DNA from: a virus
Virus record (IMG/VR): IMGVR_UViG_3300032222_000148
Location: 1-51,425 of that record
Reading direction: 5' to 3' (one strand)
Length of the DNA: 51,425 bases
Part shown: one piece after another, positions 24,271 through 33,465 of the stretch
How positions within the stretch are numbered: the stretch's first letter is position 1
How the letters are laid out: every line of letters begins with the position of its first letter
Position numbers and translations under genes: made by a program
Notes under the pieces: generated by a model
What the model saw: the letters and a program-made list of their open reading frames with translations, nothing else
The model's database searches: none
Told to the model about the DNA's origin: nothing

Positions 24271-25217
24271 TATTTATTGAGTATTTGTAATACCGCAATA
24301 ATACCACTCATAAATTGAATTTCTTTATCCACTACTAATGCATCTTTTGCCGATGCTTCCGCTAATGCTATAATAACATTTGCGGTATTTCCCTTCGCAT
24401 ACTCATCCAATTTATCATAAAGGTAAGTGTATGTATCGGTGAAATCGGTTACTCTATTATCCGCAACTAACTGTCTGACATTCATAAACTTATTTCTAAG
24501 TTCATCTTTTGATTTAAGTATCTCTACTAATTTAATACGGAAATCCGAATCTACAATTGTAGCACTATCAGTTTTTAATACACCACCTACACAAGCTAAT
24601 TGGCAAGTATTGATAATTTTTCTAATATCTGGATAATATCCATCTACAATAGGAACTAAATCAGCTGGATTAAATTGCATCTCCTCTTGCTTTAAGATTT
24701 TAGCAATCTGAACTGCTACATCTTTTTTAGTTGGAGGAACAATCTGAAATGATTGACATCTGCTTTGAATAGGTAGAATGATTTTCTCAATATAGTTACA
24801 GGTTAAAATAAATCTACAATGTCTACTAAATGTTTCCATTAAGTTTCTTAACAATGCCTGTGCGTTTGGAGTCATATAATCAAACTCATCTAAGATAACA
24901 ATCTTATATTTTTTAAACCCAACACCACTTGCAAAGTTTTTAACTTTATTTCTAACTGTATCAACATTATTCTCATCCGATGCATTGATAATCATTACAT
25001 CTGAATCTATGTTTTTTACAATTAATTTAGCTAAAGTAGTCTTACCTGTGCCCGCTTTACCAAAAAACAAAAGGTGAGGGATGTCACCACTTTCGATGTA
25101 TCCCTTTACCTTTGCTTTAAGATTTTCGTTACCTACATAATCATCTAACTGTGTAGGTCTATATTTCTCAACCCAAAGTGAGTGAACTTCTTCTTCTTGT
25201 TGTTCAAAAAAACTCAT
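24270..25217 (-). CDS. Sliding-clamp loader ATPase subunit (gp44-like)
   Basis: A 315-residue AAA+ ATPase of the RFC/gp44 type. It has WVEKYRP near residue 15, Walker A GKAGTGKTT at residues 53-61, Walker B VILDEFDY at about 107-114, sensor 1 in FILTCNY and the SRC arginine-finger motif at 152-154. It opens and loads the sliding clamp onto primed DNA with its small-subunit partner (gp62-like gene at 18502). It is full length for the family. It lies 18 bases after the clamp gene and is likely expressed from the promoter at 25979-26010. Confidence 0.95.
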   Translation of the reverse strand: MSFFEQQEEEVHSLWVEKYRPTQLDDYVGNENLKAKVKGYIESGDIPHLLFFGKAGTGKTTLAKLIVKNIDSDVMIINASDENNVDTVRNKVKNFASGVGFKKYKIVILDEFDYMTPNAQALLRNLMETFSRHCRFILTCNYIEKIILPIQSRCQSFQIVPPTKKDVAVQIAKILKQEEMQFNPADLVPIVDGYYPDIRKIINTCQLACVGGVLKTDSATIVDSDFRIKLVEILKSKDELRNKFMNVRQLVADNRVTDFTDTYTYLYDKLDEYAKGNTANVIIALAEASAKDALVVDKEIQFMSGIIAVLQILNK

Positions 25218-25235
25218 ACTTTATCGGGTTTAAAA

Positions 25236-25952
25236 TTATGATAATTGTACTTCAACTAAATAATAAGATGAAGTAAATCCATCTACTGCGAATTCAACAT
25301 GTGATAAACCATCCTTAGATACAGCTAAAGTAGCTTTATTTGCTTCTTTGTTAGCAGAAAGGATTTCTTTAAAGTATTTTGCTGAGAATGAAATTGGTTT
25401 AACTTCTTGAGTAAAATTATCATTCACTACAATATCAACTCTATTTGTATTGATATTAGAATATCCAATAACAATTTTCAACTTACCTTTTTCTGTTAAA
25501 ACAGTAAAGTTATCTACATCACTTAATGCACCTTTTGCTTTGATAAATTTATCAATAAAGTTTGCATCCAAATCAATAGAGATACCAAATTCAGGTAATT
25601 GTTTTAAATCCGGTACATTTGGGATAACAGTTAAATCTGCTAATTGATACTGAACAGTTGTAGAATCAGATGTTAAAGAAAGAGAAATTGGTTTTTCATC
25701 AATTTTCTTTAAATCAATTTGAACATCATTGCCCAATACATTCAATAAACTTTTTAGTGTGTTTGTGTTATACACACCTACAGTAGCATCTTCAAAATCA
25801 AAGTTATCCAATGTAACTACTCCTAATACAGTCTTATCATCTGATACGAATTTAGTAGAAAGCTTTCCACCTTCTGAATTCCATGCAACTGATTCAACTA
25901 ATCCCGCCAAATTATATTTTGAGATAAAGCGGCTTAAACGATTTTTTTCCAT
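25236..25952 (-). CDS. Sliding clamp (gp45-like processivity factor)
   Basis: A 238-residue protein from the ATG at 25952. A longer in-frame start at 26009 is rejected, because those codons lie across the promoter. The sequence has the alternating beta-strand pattern of clamps (TVLGVVTLDNFDF, VGVYNTNTLKSLLNVLGND, KPISFSAKYFKEILSANKE) with two similar halves, and sits in the clamp, clamp-loader, polymerase order known from T4-like phages. Direct identity is weak, as usual for clamps, so position is an important part of the case. It forms a ring that tethers the polymerase to DNA. Confidence 0.85.
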   Translation of the reverse strand: MEKNRLSRFISKYNLAGLVESVAWNSEGGKLSTKFVSDDKTVLGVVTLDNFDFEDATVGVYNTNTLKSLLNVLGNDVQIDLKKIDEKPISLSLTSDSTTVQYQLADLTVIPNVPDLKQLPEFGISIDLDANFIDKFIKAKGALSDVDNFTVLTEKGKLKIVIGYSNINTNRVDIVVNDNFTQEVKPISFSAKYFKEILSANKEANKATLAVSKDGLSHVEFAVDGFTSSYYLVEVQLS

Positions 25953-25978
25953 AATTTTTGTTTTATTTTTTATTAATG

Positions 25979-26010
25979 TAAAGATACGAAATTTATTCCA
26001 AACTACCAAA
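25979..26010 (-). promoter_or_regulatory. Bacteroidota-type promoter (P1) of the sliding clamp gene
   Basis: Minus strand: TTTG at 26007-26010, exactly 20 bases, then TATCTTTA at 25979-25986. It differs from the TAnnTTTG consensus only in the last base. The transcript would start about 20-25 bases upstream of the ATG at 25952, with an A-rich leader. The site abuts the 3' end of the polymerase gene. Confidence 0.75.
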
Positions 26011-28551
26011 TTAAAATGAGAAAAACTTATCGGATTTGGTGATTTTTAGTTGTAAATGCCCCCATCCTAAAGCCTTATAAAAATCCTCCAATTTGTTCTG
26101 CATTTCATGCTCAAAAATCTTATCATAATCGATGTAATTTTTGATGAAAGATTCTATCTCCTCAGGGTCATTTGCTCCCTTAAATCCTATAGTATCCAAT
26201 CCTAATGGGTTTTGTTTAAGATATACCCATTTCATTTTATCACCATTTCTCATAGGTGAATATTTGAATCCACAATTAAAGTGTTTTAGTAATTGATTGT
26301 AAGTCCATGCTGCTTTAACGTGCGCCGGAGTTCCTTTTGCGAATTGGAACATAGCTCCTTTGGTTGGTGTGTATTTAGATAATTCTTTAACCGAACTACT
26401 CTTAGCAATATCATAGAATCCAATTAGTGGTAATGATGATTTAAATGTCATAATCTTCTCATCCATTACTTCTTTCGGCTCACTTCGTAGAATATCAATC
26501 AAAGTTTGTTTCATAAATACTTTGAATGCTCCAGGAAATGATGAACGAACTACATCCAATCCTTTTACTTGAAGAGTATCACATTTGATGCCATTCTCCG
26601 CAATAATCCATTGAGCGTATCGTTTCTTAGCAATCCAAATTCCAGACCTACTTACAAATTCTTTTTTAATCTGTAATCTATGTTTATCCTTTGGTACATT
26701 TAATATTCTTTCAGAGAATACATCGTAGAAATTATTTAAATAATCTTGTGTTTCTCCTGCAATACCATCTACTTTTAGTGCAACTTCATCATCAGGCATT
26801 TCTCTCCAATTAGGATGTCGTTTTTCTAATAAAGGAACTGCTGAAAAGAATACAGAATCAGTATCGATGTAGATGTTATAATCCCCATCCGTTGTTCCCA
26901 ATTCTTTATTGTATTTGATATTAGCCATATCAGCAGTAGATTTAATTACTCTCTGACCAGTTAACGTTACCGCTTCAGCATTATCCACATCATAGAAACG
27001 GAATGATGGTAATCCTAATACCCCATATAATGAGTTAAGTAAAATCTTTTGTACTAATTGCCTTTTCTTATAGAATGCATATTTCTCAGCATCTCCTTCT
27101 TCACCATACTTTTTTTCTAACTTACGATATTCAACACGCTTACTAAACCACTCATCTAAGATTGCAGGAATACATCCTATTTTATCTTGTCTATAAATTA
27201 CACCATTCGATGCTATTGAATTTCCACTACTCTTTAAGAAATCTTCAAATTTATCTCTCTGTATTTGTTTTCCGTTTATTACATAGAACTCATCTTCTTT
27301 TTTAAGGTATCGTTGAACATCCCAATCTTGCACTTTCGCCATCTTTGTTTCAGGTGAAATATTGAGTGTCATAATGATTGATGGGTATAGAGAAGTTAAG
27401 TCCAAGTCATATATCCAATCGTATTTTCCTACAATAGGGTCTTTTACATATGCACCAATAAATTTCTGGTCTTTTGCACCTTCGTTAATTCCACCCTGCT
27501 CTCTCATCGAATCTAACATTCTATCCGAATCTTCTTTTCTCATTTTGTTTGGTGCTACTAATCCTCTTTGTTTTAGGAAGCAAAGTAATGCACCTTCTAA
27601 TGAACGGGATGTAAAAAATACATCTTCGTATGCAACGTGTCCGGCGTGAGCAATACCTCTACATAGGTCAATGAATTGTAGCTTCTTATCCATATCTACA
27701 ATCAATCGAACGTCTTCTAAGTTATACTCAATAAACTTTTCTATGTCATCTCTGAATAAATCATCCAAATTACCTGCATACTCTACCTTACCTCTGCCTA
27801 ATTCAATTTTAGCAACGGTATCCAATCGATAGTTATCTAATTCAGTATAGTTGTATTCTTTATATAGAACCAAATAATCTAATGCCGATACTCCACCAAT
27901 GAACCACTTCTTTCTATATGGTGAAAAGAATACTTCTCTAATAGGAGATAATCTTCTCGCTTGCTTTTCTCCCAATACATTTTTTAAACGATTGTAGAGA
28001 TATGGAACGTCAAAGAAATCGATATTCCATCCGGTAATAATTGTTGGATTAATGTGTTCGTATATGGAAAGAAACTTAGATAGCATCTCTCCTTCTGATT
28101 TGAACGGAACTACAATTCGGTTTTCCGTTTTTGATGAAGTCATTGTTCCCTTTTTATCGAGAACTAATACATAATAAAAATCTTCAACCGAATCATGTGC
28201 TGCAATAGAAGTTATTTCATTCTGTGCCTTTTCCGTATCGGGAAGACCGGTAATCATTTCTACCTCGATGTCAAAGGTACATATTCTATGCCCTTCTGAT
28301 GGTAAATCTGAATTTGTATATAAATCTACCAACACTCTCGTTACTTCAGGAACATCCGATTCGAATAAACCTTCATCTTCCTTTGTGTATTTGTAAATCT
28401 TTGTTAACCTATCACCATAGATACTCTCCCATTCTCCGTTTTGTGCGGGTTTGAAAGCGTATCTTTGGTAAGGTATAGTGAAATATCCTTTAACATCATC
28501 CCAAATGTGGACGGTATTAGTATTTCGTTGGTAGTATATATTTTGATACAT
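26011..28551 (-). CDS. DNA polymerase, family B (gp43-like)
   Basis: An 846-residue replicative polymerase with both activities. Proofreading: Exo I FDIEVE (residues 93-98), Exo II WNIDFFD (175-181) and Exo III YNLEDVRL (276-283). Polymerase: motif A DLDLTSLYPSI (382-392), motif B KILLNSLYGVLG (502-513) and motif C YIDTDSV (561-567). The C-terminus ends SDKFFSF, resembling the hydrophobic clamp-binding tail of T4 gp43. It is full length for the family (T4 gp43 is 898 residues). It has its own promoter at 28572-28603 and lies directly upstream of the clamp gene. Confidence 0.97.
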   Translation of the reverse strand: MYQNIYYQRNTNTVHIWDDVKGYFTIPYQRYAFKPAQNGEWESIYGDRLTKIYKYTKEDEGLFESDVPEVTRVLVDLYTNSDLPSEGHRICTFDIEVEMITGLPDTEKAQNEITSIAAHDSVEDFYYVLVLDKKGTMTSSKTENRIVVPFKSEGEMLSKFLSIYEHINPTIITGWNIDFFDVPYLYNRLKNVLGEKQARRLSPIREVFFSPYRKKWFIGGVSALDYLVLYKEYNYTELDNYRLDTVAKIELGRGKVEYAGNLDDLFRDDIEKFIEYNLEDVRLIVDMDKKLQFIDLCRGIAHAGHVAYEDVFFTSRSLEGALLCFLKQRGLVAPNKMRKEDSDRMLDSMREQGGINEGAKDQKFIGAYVKDPIVGKYDWIYDLDLTSLYPSIIMTLNISPETKMAKVQDWDVQRYLKKEDEFYVINGKQIQRDKFEDFLKSSGNSIASNGVIYRQDKIGCIPAILDEWFSKRVEYRKLEKKYGEEGDAEKYAFYKKRQLVQKILLNSLYGVLGLPSFRFYDVDNAEAVTLTGQRVIKSTADMANIKYNKELGTTDGDYNIYIDTDSVFFSAVPLLEKRHPNWREMPDDEVALKVDGIAGETQDYLNNFYDVFSERILNVPKDKHRLQIKKEFVSRSGIWIAKKRYAQWIIAENGIKCDTLQVKGLDVVRSSFPGAFKVFMKQTLIDILRSEPKEVMDEKIMTFKSSLPLIGFYDIAKSSSVKELSKYTPTKGAMFQFAKGTPAHVKAAWTYNQLLKHFNCGFKYSPMRNGDKMKWVYLKQNPLGLDTIGFKGANDPEEIESFIKNYIDYDKIFEHEMQNKLEDFYKALGWGHLQLKITKSDKFFSF

Positions 28552-28571
28552 CGTAACATTTTAGTGTACCA

Positions 28572-28603
28572 CAAAGATACAAAAACTTTTTAATAAAAAC
28601 AAG
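28572..28603 (-). promoter_or_regulatory. Bacteroidota-type promoter (P2) of DNA polymerase
   Basis: Minus strand: CTTG at 28600-28603, exactly 20 bases, then TATCTTTG at 28572-28579, a full match to TAnnTTTG. The leader to the ATG at 28551 is short, roughly 15 bases. The 53-base gap after the thioredoxin gene holds only this element and an A/T-rich stretch. Confidence 0.75.
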
Positions 28604-28604
28604 T

Positions 28605-28868
28605 CTATTTTAGGTACTCGTTTATTTTGTTTTCGTAGGTCATCTTTGCATTTACACCTGCTAATCTATCAACCTCAACACCATCTTTTACGAATACTAC
28701 AGTTGGTACTGAACGGATTCCGTATTTAGATGCCTGTTCGTGGTCTGTATCTACATCAATTGTTTCAAATACTACATTTGAATATTGTGATTTAATTCCT
28801 TCCATTACAGGTGCTAATGCTCTACACGGACCACACCATACTGCTGAAAATCTTTTTACTTCTAACAT
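28605..28868 (-). CDS. Thioredoxin
   Basis: An 87-residue, compact thioredoxin. The redox motif WCGPC is at residues 11-15 and is followed by RALAPVMEGI; the cis-proline segment RSVPTVVFVKDG lies near residue 53. It lacks the first strand and helix of the longer E. coli protein (108 residues). It reduces ribonucleotide reductase, whose large-subunit gene ends 20 bases upstream and carries the matching C-terminal CVSC. The leader before the ATG is A-rich (AAAAAACAAAAAAG), with no Shine-Dalgarno sequence. Confidence 0.95.
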   Translation of the reverse strand: MLEVKRFSAVWCGPCRALAPVMEGIKSQYSNVVFETIDVDTDHEQASKYGIRSVPTVVFVKDGVEVDRLAGVNAKMTYENKINEYLK

Positions 28869-28888
28869 CTTTTTTGTTTTTTAATTGT

Positions 28889-30670
28889 TTATCCTTCACA
28901 GCTTACACAGGTTTCATCCATTGCTCTCGCAGCGATGTCACCTCTTAAAACTGATTCAGTTCTCATATAATATAACGTCTTAACACCTTGTTTCCAAGCT
29001 TCCATATGAATTTGATTAATCCACTTTGGTTCTGCTGTTGCAGGGAAAGCCAAATTCAATGAAACGGCCTGGTCAATATATTGTTGTCGTACTCCCGCTT
29101 GTCTTACTAAATCTAATTGGTTAATTTCTTTAAATGTTTTAAATACATCTTTAACTGAACTACATCTATGCGCTCTCTCATCAATTGATACTTCACTGCA
29201 TTCAACTAATTTACCATCTGAAAAACACCAATCATCTAAGAAATCTAAATCTTGTACTGAACCGCCATCTGCTAAAATTTTATCCCATACTTCTTTGGTA
29301 TTCTTACCAATCTTACGGAGTACTCTTTCTAATTCAGGATTCTTTCTGATAAATGTTCCTTTTGATGTTTGTTCGGTAAATACATTAGCGGCCCAAGGTT
29401 CAATACCACTACTTACGTTACCACTCAATTTAGAGTTTGATACCGTAGGTGCTACTGCTCTTAGGTGAGTATTACGGAATCCACTTTCTTTACACCATAA
29501 TGGTTCGCCATACTCATCTGCCAAATCTCTACTTGCTCTTTCAGATTCAATCTTCATTTGAGAGAAAATCTTACGAGTTTCAAATTGAGCCTGTAATCCT
29601 TCGAATGGTAATCCTTTTTGTTGTAAGTAAGTGTGCCATCCTAATACACCTAATCCTAATGCTCTACCTCTTTCTGCTGAACGAACTGAATTCTCAAATC
29701 CTTTCATATTCTTAGCTCTTTGTAAGAATTCTTCTAATACACCATCTAAGAAAATAGTAGATGTATAAACTAAATCAGTATCTTTCCACTCATCGTATTT
29801 TGCTAAGTTTAATGAACTTAAGCAACAAACAAATGAGTGTTGTTCATCAGTATGTAAAACGATTTCAGAACAAATGTTAGTCATATGTACCTTCAATCCG
29901 TTCTTTTTGTACATATCAGGATTTGCTTTGTTTACATTTCCTTTGTACATAATGTAAGGTTCACCGGTTGCTTTTCTTTTCTGAAGTAACTTACCCCATT
30001 TTCTACGAGCTTCCTGGTCACCTTCTTCAACTTTTTTCATAAATCTATCACTAACTACAACACATTGATGTAAGTTTAATGATTGGCGATTAACATCACC
30101 TTTAGGTTCTCTAATCTCTAAGAAATCTTCGAAATCTTTATGTTCGATTTTAATGTTAACCGATGCTGCTCCCCTACGAACACTTCCCTGATTGGTTGCT
30201 AGTATCGTAGAATCGTATATCTTAGCAAATGGTACAATACCATCGGATGTTCCATTACCTGTGATTTTTGCCCCTGCTGGTCGAATCATATTAATACCAA
30301 TACCAACTCCACCACCATGCTTTGCCAATAGCATTAATTCTAAATTCTTAGAACCAATTTCAAATATACTATCACCCACATCAATACCGAAGCATGATAT
30401 TGGTAATCCTCTATCGGTGCCTGTATTTGATAATACCGGTGTTGCTAAACACAACCATCCTTTCCAAATGTAATCAAAGAACTTTGTTGCTAATTGTGGC
30501 TTCTCCAATCTTTTAGCAACTGCCGTAGCAACTCTCCAATATGCATCTTTAGGTTTTTCACCTGCTTGTAGATATGTTTTGGATATAGTTTTTACATATA
30601 TCTCATTGTTCCCCCAATGTGGGAAATCAACATCTACTTCCCATCCTAATTCTTCTCCGTAATTTTTCAT
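28889..30670 (-). CDS. nrdA: Ribonucleoside-diphosphate reductase, class I alpha subunit
   Basis: A 593-residue reductase. The active-site cysteine pair is represented by SCFGID (Cys93) and the SFVCCLSS region (Cys282/283); the thiyl-radical Cys267 sits in TNICSEI with Asn265 and Glu269. TLYYMRT (Tyr567-568) is the radical-transfer pair and DETCVSCEG at the C-terminus is the thioredoxin-reactive tail. An N-terminal ATP cone is absent, which explains the shorter length than E. coli NrdA (761 residues) and suggests loss of dATP feedback inhibition. It reduces ribonucleotides for phage DNA synthesis; nrdB lies nine bases upstream. Confidence 0.96.
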   Translation of the reverse strand: MKNYGEELGWEVDVDFPHWGNNEIYVKTISKTYLQAGEKPKDAYWRVATAVAKRLEKPQLATKFFDYIWKGWLCLATPVLSNTGTDRGLPISCFGIDVGDSIFEIGSKNLELMLLAKHGGGVGIGINMIRPAGAKITGNGTSDGIVPFAKIYDSTILATNQGSVRRGAASVNIKIEHKDFEDFLEIREPKGDVNRQSLNLHQCVVVSDRFMKKVEEGDQEARRKWGKLLQKRKATGEPYIMYKGNVNKANPDMYKKNGLKVHMTNICSEIVLHTDEQHSFVCCLSSLNLAKYDEWKDTDLVYTSTIFLDGVLEEFLQRAKNMKGFENSVRSAERGRALGLGVLGWHTYLQQKGLPFEGLQAQFETRKIFSQMKIESERASRDLADEYGEPLWCKESGFRNTHLRAVAPTVSNSKLSGNVSSGIEPWAANVFTEQTSKGTFIRKNPELERVLRKIGKNTKEVWDKILADGGSVQDLDFLDDWCFSDGKLVECSEVSIDERAHRCSSVKDVFKTFKEINQLDLVRQAGVRQQYIDQAVSLNLAFPATAEPKWINQIHMEAWKQGVKTLYYMRTESVLRGDIAARAMDETCVSCEG

Positions 30671-30679
30671 AATCTTTTT

Positions 30680-31693
30680 TTAAAATATATCATCCCAATT
30701 TTCACCTTCACCTGCTTTTGAATAATCAGTAGGTCTCATAGCAAAAAAATCAGTATGAGTAACACCTCCAGTAAGATGGTAAAACCAATCCAACTCCGAT
30801 GCTTTCTTTTCGTTAAATTCAAAGTAATCATCACCACCCTTAATAGGGTTATATCCTAACTCTCCTAACTTTTCATTAACTCTTTTTGTAATAAATTCTT
30901 TTAGGTCATTCTTTTTAAGATTCTCTAAATCACCCATTTCAAAAATCTTATCAATAAATTTGTGTTCCAAATCTCTAATGATTTCAGCTGCTTTGTAGAT
31001 GTCAGCTTTTGCTTCTTCTAACAATTCAGGAAACTCATCACACATATGTCTGAATAATTGACAACCCATTTTAGAATGTAATGATTCATCCCTAACACTC
31101 CACTTCATTTGTTGTCCAATTCCTTTCAATAGATTTCTCATTTGAAAACTATAAAGAACTGCGAATGAAGAATACAATGCCACACCTTCTGCAAATGCCG
31201 AAAAGATAGCAAGTGAACGAGCAACCTCAACTCTTGCCTTATGATTTTTTTGTAAATCTTTTGGAGTCCAATCAGCCGTTGTGTTGGTTAATAACTCAAA
31301 TCTTTCCTTCATTGTTTCATCATGTAGGAAACCTGCGAAATCATCTAACCCCAATGTTTCATTAAGATATGAATATGCAACTGAATGGATTGTTTCTTGC
31401 GAACCAAATGCCATTGCCATCTGTCTAATTTCATGCTTTGGAAACCATTTAGTTACCATACCTGTCCAATAATCGGATACTGCACATTCCGTTTGAGCAA
31501 ATCCTAAAAGGATATTACCAACTAAGTGTTTTTCTTCTTTTGTTAAGTTTTCATTCCAATCCTTCACATCCCCTTGCATTGGTATTTCGGTATGTAACCA
31601 AAATGCCTGCATTTGCTTTAGCCATCCTTCATTGTAGTAGTCTGGATATTCAAATGGTTTGTAGGGAATTCTATCCGTAAATAATTTGCTCAT
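30680..31693 (-). CDS. nrdB: Ribonucleoside-diphosphate reductase, class I beta subunit
   Basis: A 337-residue radical-generating subunit. Iron ligands are visible at Glu69 (QTECAV), Glu100 and His103 (SQETIHSVAY), Glu169 (FAEGVAL), and Glu203 with His206 (RDESLHSKMG). Tyr107, four residues after His103, is in the position of the tyrosyl radical, which supports class Ia/Ib-type chemistry. The C-terminus (GEGENWDDIF) is acidic and aromatic as needed to dock on NrdA. It starts after a 123-base gap and forms an operon with nrdA and thioredoxin. Confidence 0.96.
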   Translation of the reverse strand: MSKLFTDRIPYKPFEYPDYYNEGWLKQMQAFWLHTEIPMQGDVKDWNENLTKEEKHLVGNILLGFAQTECAVSDYWTGMVTKWFPKHEIRQMAMAFGSQETIHSVAYSYLNETLGLDDFAGFLHDETMKERFELLTNTTADWTPKDLQKNHKARVEVARSLAIFSAFAEGVALYSSFAVLYSFQMRNLLKGIGQQMKWSVRDESLHSKMGCQLFRHMCDEFPELLEEAKADIYKAAEIIRDLEHKFIDKIFEMGDLENLKKNDLKEFITKRVNEKLGELGYNPIKGGDDYFEFNEKKASELDWFYHLTGGVTHTDFFAMRPTDYSKAGEGENWDDIF

Positions 31694-31745
31694 AGTGTAA
31701 TCTTTATTATGTGTTTATTCTAATAGGTAAGAATAAATACATCAT

Positions 31746-31778
31746 ATTTTCTAAAAAATTTTGGGTTCTTTAGAAAAT
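31746..31778 (-). terminator. Hairpin between the 93-residue protein gene and nrdB
   Basis: A perfect 10-base inverted repeat (ATTTTCTAAA at 31746-31755 and TTTAGAAAAT at 31769-31778) with a 13-base loop. It lies in the 123-base gap 31694-31816. It may end transcription from the helicase operon or act in the nrdB leader. A clear T-run does not follow on the minus strand, so it is not a textbook terminator. Next to it the sequence CTAAAGAAAA is repeated in tandem (about 31790-31811). No promoter match was found in this gap. Confidence 0.4.
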
Positions 31779-31816
31779 TTTTATGTCGTTTTTTCTTTAG
31801 TTTTCTTTAGTTTTTT

Positions 31817-32098
31817 TTACGAATCGGAATCATCAAATGGAAATCTACTAAATATTATAGGAGAAATATCAACACCATCTTCATTTGTCAGATGTAATCT
31901 TACAATATTGTAATCAATATATTCTATAGATTCATCAACTGTCATTCCTCTTTGAATTAAAAGGCTAACTATAGTATCATAATCATATATAATACGAGTA
32001 GTATTAGAATCATATCCAATTATAGCATCATTTAATCCATCTAATATAACCATACCAGATGATACTTCATCTATTATCTCTAAATTACTTTCATTCAT
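31817..32098 (-). CDS. Hypothetical acidic protein, 93 residues
   Basis: A 93-residue acidic protein, rich in Asp and Ile. The sequence DGLNDAIIGYDSNTTRIIYDYDTIVSLLIQRGMTVDESIEYIDYNIV resembles a small family found in phages and some bacteria, with a Y-D-x-D-x-I helix start and a hydrophobic helix; its function is not known to me. There is no membrane segment or zinc site. It begins one base after the helicase stop codon and so belongs to the helicase transcript. It is followed by a 123-base gap with a hairpin. Confidence 0.8.
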   Translation of the reverse strand: MNESNLEIIDEVSSGMVILDGLNDAIIGYDSNTTRIIYDYDTIVSLLIQRGMTVDESIEYIDYNIVRLHLTNEDGVDISPIIFSRFPFDDSDS

Positions 32099-32099
32099 T

Positions 32100-33461
32100 T
32101 TAACCCATATTATCTACATACTTTTTATGTAGTAGTTGTTTTTGTAATAATTCTCCGTTTTTACTTTCTTTACTAGCTATAATTCCATTTGATGAATTGG
32201 CTGCATATACTTCAATGATGCCTTTGTTAGTATTCATCTTTGAAGGGAAAGTTAATCCATCCTGTCCAAATCTGTTTTTCATAACGTGGAATCGAGCAGT
32301 ATCATTCAACTTATCAGTATCTTTTCTACTAACTGATATGATTAAATCTGCGTTCATTACCTTTGCATAACTATCCGCAATTTTATCAGCGTGAATTACA
32401 TCACTTTCAATCGCACTTCTATTAGTTTGGGATGCTGTCCAAATTGGTATTTGATACTCACCTCCCATTGCTCTTAAATCAATATAGATACCACCTTGTT
32501 CCTGATAATCCGAATTGTTTTTAGAGTTAACTGAAACTAATAAATCAGCGTAGTCTATAATTATCAAATCTGGCTGAAATTTGGTTGAACGAACCATATC
32601 AACGTGTGCCGCAATTGTATTTGCAGTAATACCCTTTGGTGGATAATATTTAATCATCAATCCACCTTTTAGTTTATCTACCTTTTCTCTAATTTGGTCT
32701 TTGTTCTCTTTTAAATCAGATGATGGGATACCGGTGAAGATTGTATCATATCTTTGCCCAACGTAGTTCTGTGTAAGTTCTAATGTGTAGTGTAATACAT
32801 TCTTTCCCTGTCTAACTGCTTCTGCACCGATGTGGCAGAGAACCCAAGTCTTACCAACACCCGATGGTGCAACAATAACTCCTAATTCTCCAGGCCCTAA
32901 ACCTCCATCTGTTAAATCATCTATAACATCCCAATTCGTTTTAACAGTTCTTCTGTTAACCTCTTCGAAACGAACTTCTATATCTTCTTTGTAATCTAAT
33001 CCTAAATCATTTGCTTGTCCAACTTTAACTGCATCTCTTACTAATTTTTCAATCTTATCAAATTGACCGGTATGTAATAGGTCAACTGATGTAAGAATAA
33101 CATTTTTAAAGTTTTGATTTTTACAGAATGTTACAAACTCATTCTTAACCCACTCAGAATCTCCTCCACTTTGTTGAGCATAAACTGCTTTTAACTGAGA
33201 TAAAACATTTTGTTGTAATGCCTTATCTGTAATCTTTTGTATTTCAGTTTTAAAGAAATCCGTAGTAGGAGTGTTCTTATATTTGCTAAAGTATTTACGA
33301 GTCAGTTCAACAATCCATTTGTTAGTATCCGATTCAAAATACTTTGTTTCCAAAATATCCGAAACCTGCTCTAAAAAAGGTCTGTCTGTTACTAAATTTG
33401 TTACCACTTTAGTTTGATAACTCTGCCCGTATTTTGATAAATTATCTACCGCTTCACTCAT
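32100..33461 (-). CDS. Replicative DNA helicase, DnaB/gp41-like
   Basis: A 453-residue RecA-fold helicase. The N-terminal 150 residues are helical, as in DnaB/gp41. The ATPase core has Walker A GVIVAPSGVGKT near residue 192, Walker B with LIIIDYADLL near residue 297, and the H4-like loop with TASQTNRSAIE near residue 340. It unwinds DNA ahead of the polymerase as a hexamer and would work with a primase that is not visible in this window. It has its own promoter at 33466-33497, only four bases from the ATG, suggesting a leaderless or very short 5' end. Confidence 0.93.
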   Translation of the reverse strand: MSEAVDNLSKYGQSYQTKVVTNLVTDRPFLEQVSDILETKYFESDTNKWIVELTRKYFSKYKNTPTTDFFKTEIQKITDKALQQNVLSQLKAVYAQQSGGDSEWVKNEFVTFCKNQNFKNVILTSVDLLHTGQFDKIEKLVRDAVKVGQANDLGLDYKEDIEVRFEEVNRRTVKTNWDVIDDLTDGGLGPGELGVIVAPSGVGKTWVLCHIGAEAVRQGKNVLHYTLELTQNYVGQRYDTIFTGIPSSDLKENKDQIREKVDKLKGGLMIKYYPPKGITANTIAAHVDMVRSTKFQPDLIIIDYADLLVSVNSKNNSDYQEQGGIYIDLRAMGGEYQIPIWTASQTNRSAIESDVIHADKIADSYAKVMNADLIISVSRKDTDKLNDTARFHVMKNRFGQDGLTFPSKMNTNKGIIEVYAANSSNGIIASKESKNGELLQKQLLHKKYVDNMG

Positions 33462-33465
33462 GCAA

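Noticed and set aside
25953-26009. N-terminal extension of the sliding clamp to 26009
   Set aside because: The extra codons cover the promoter at 25979-26010, and the ATG at 25952 gives a normal clamp length.
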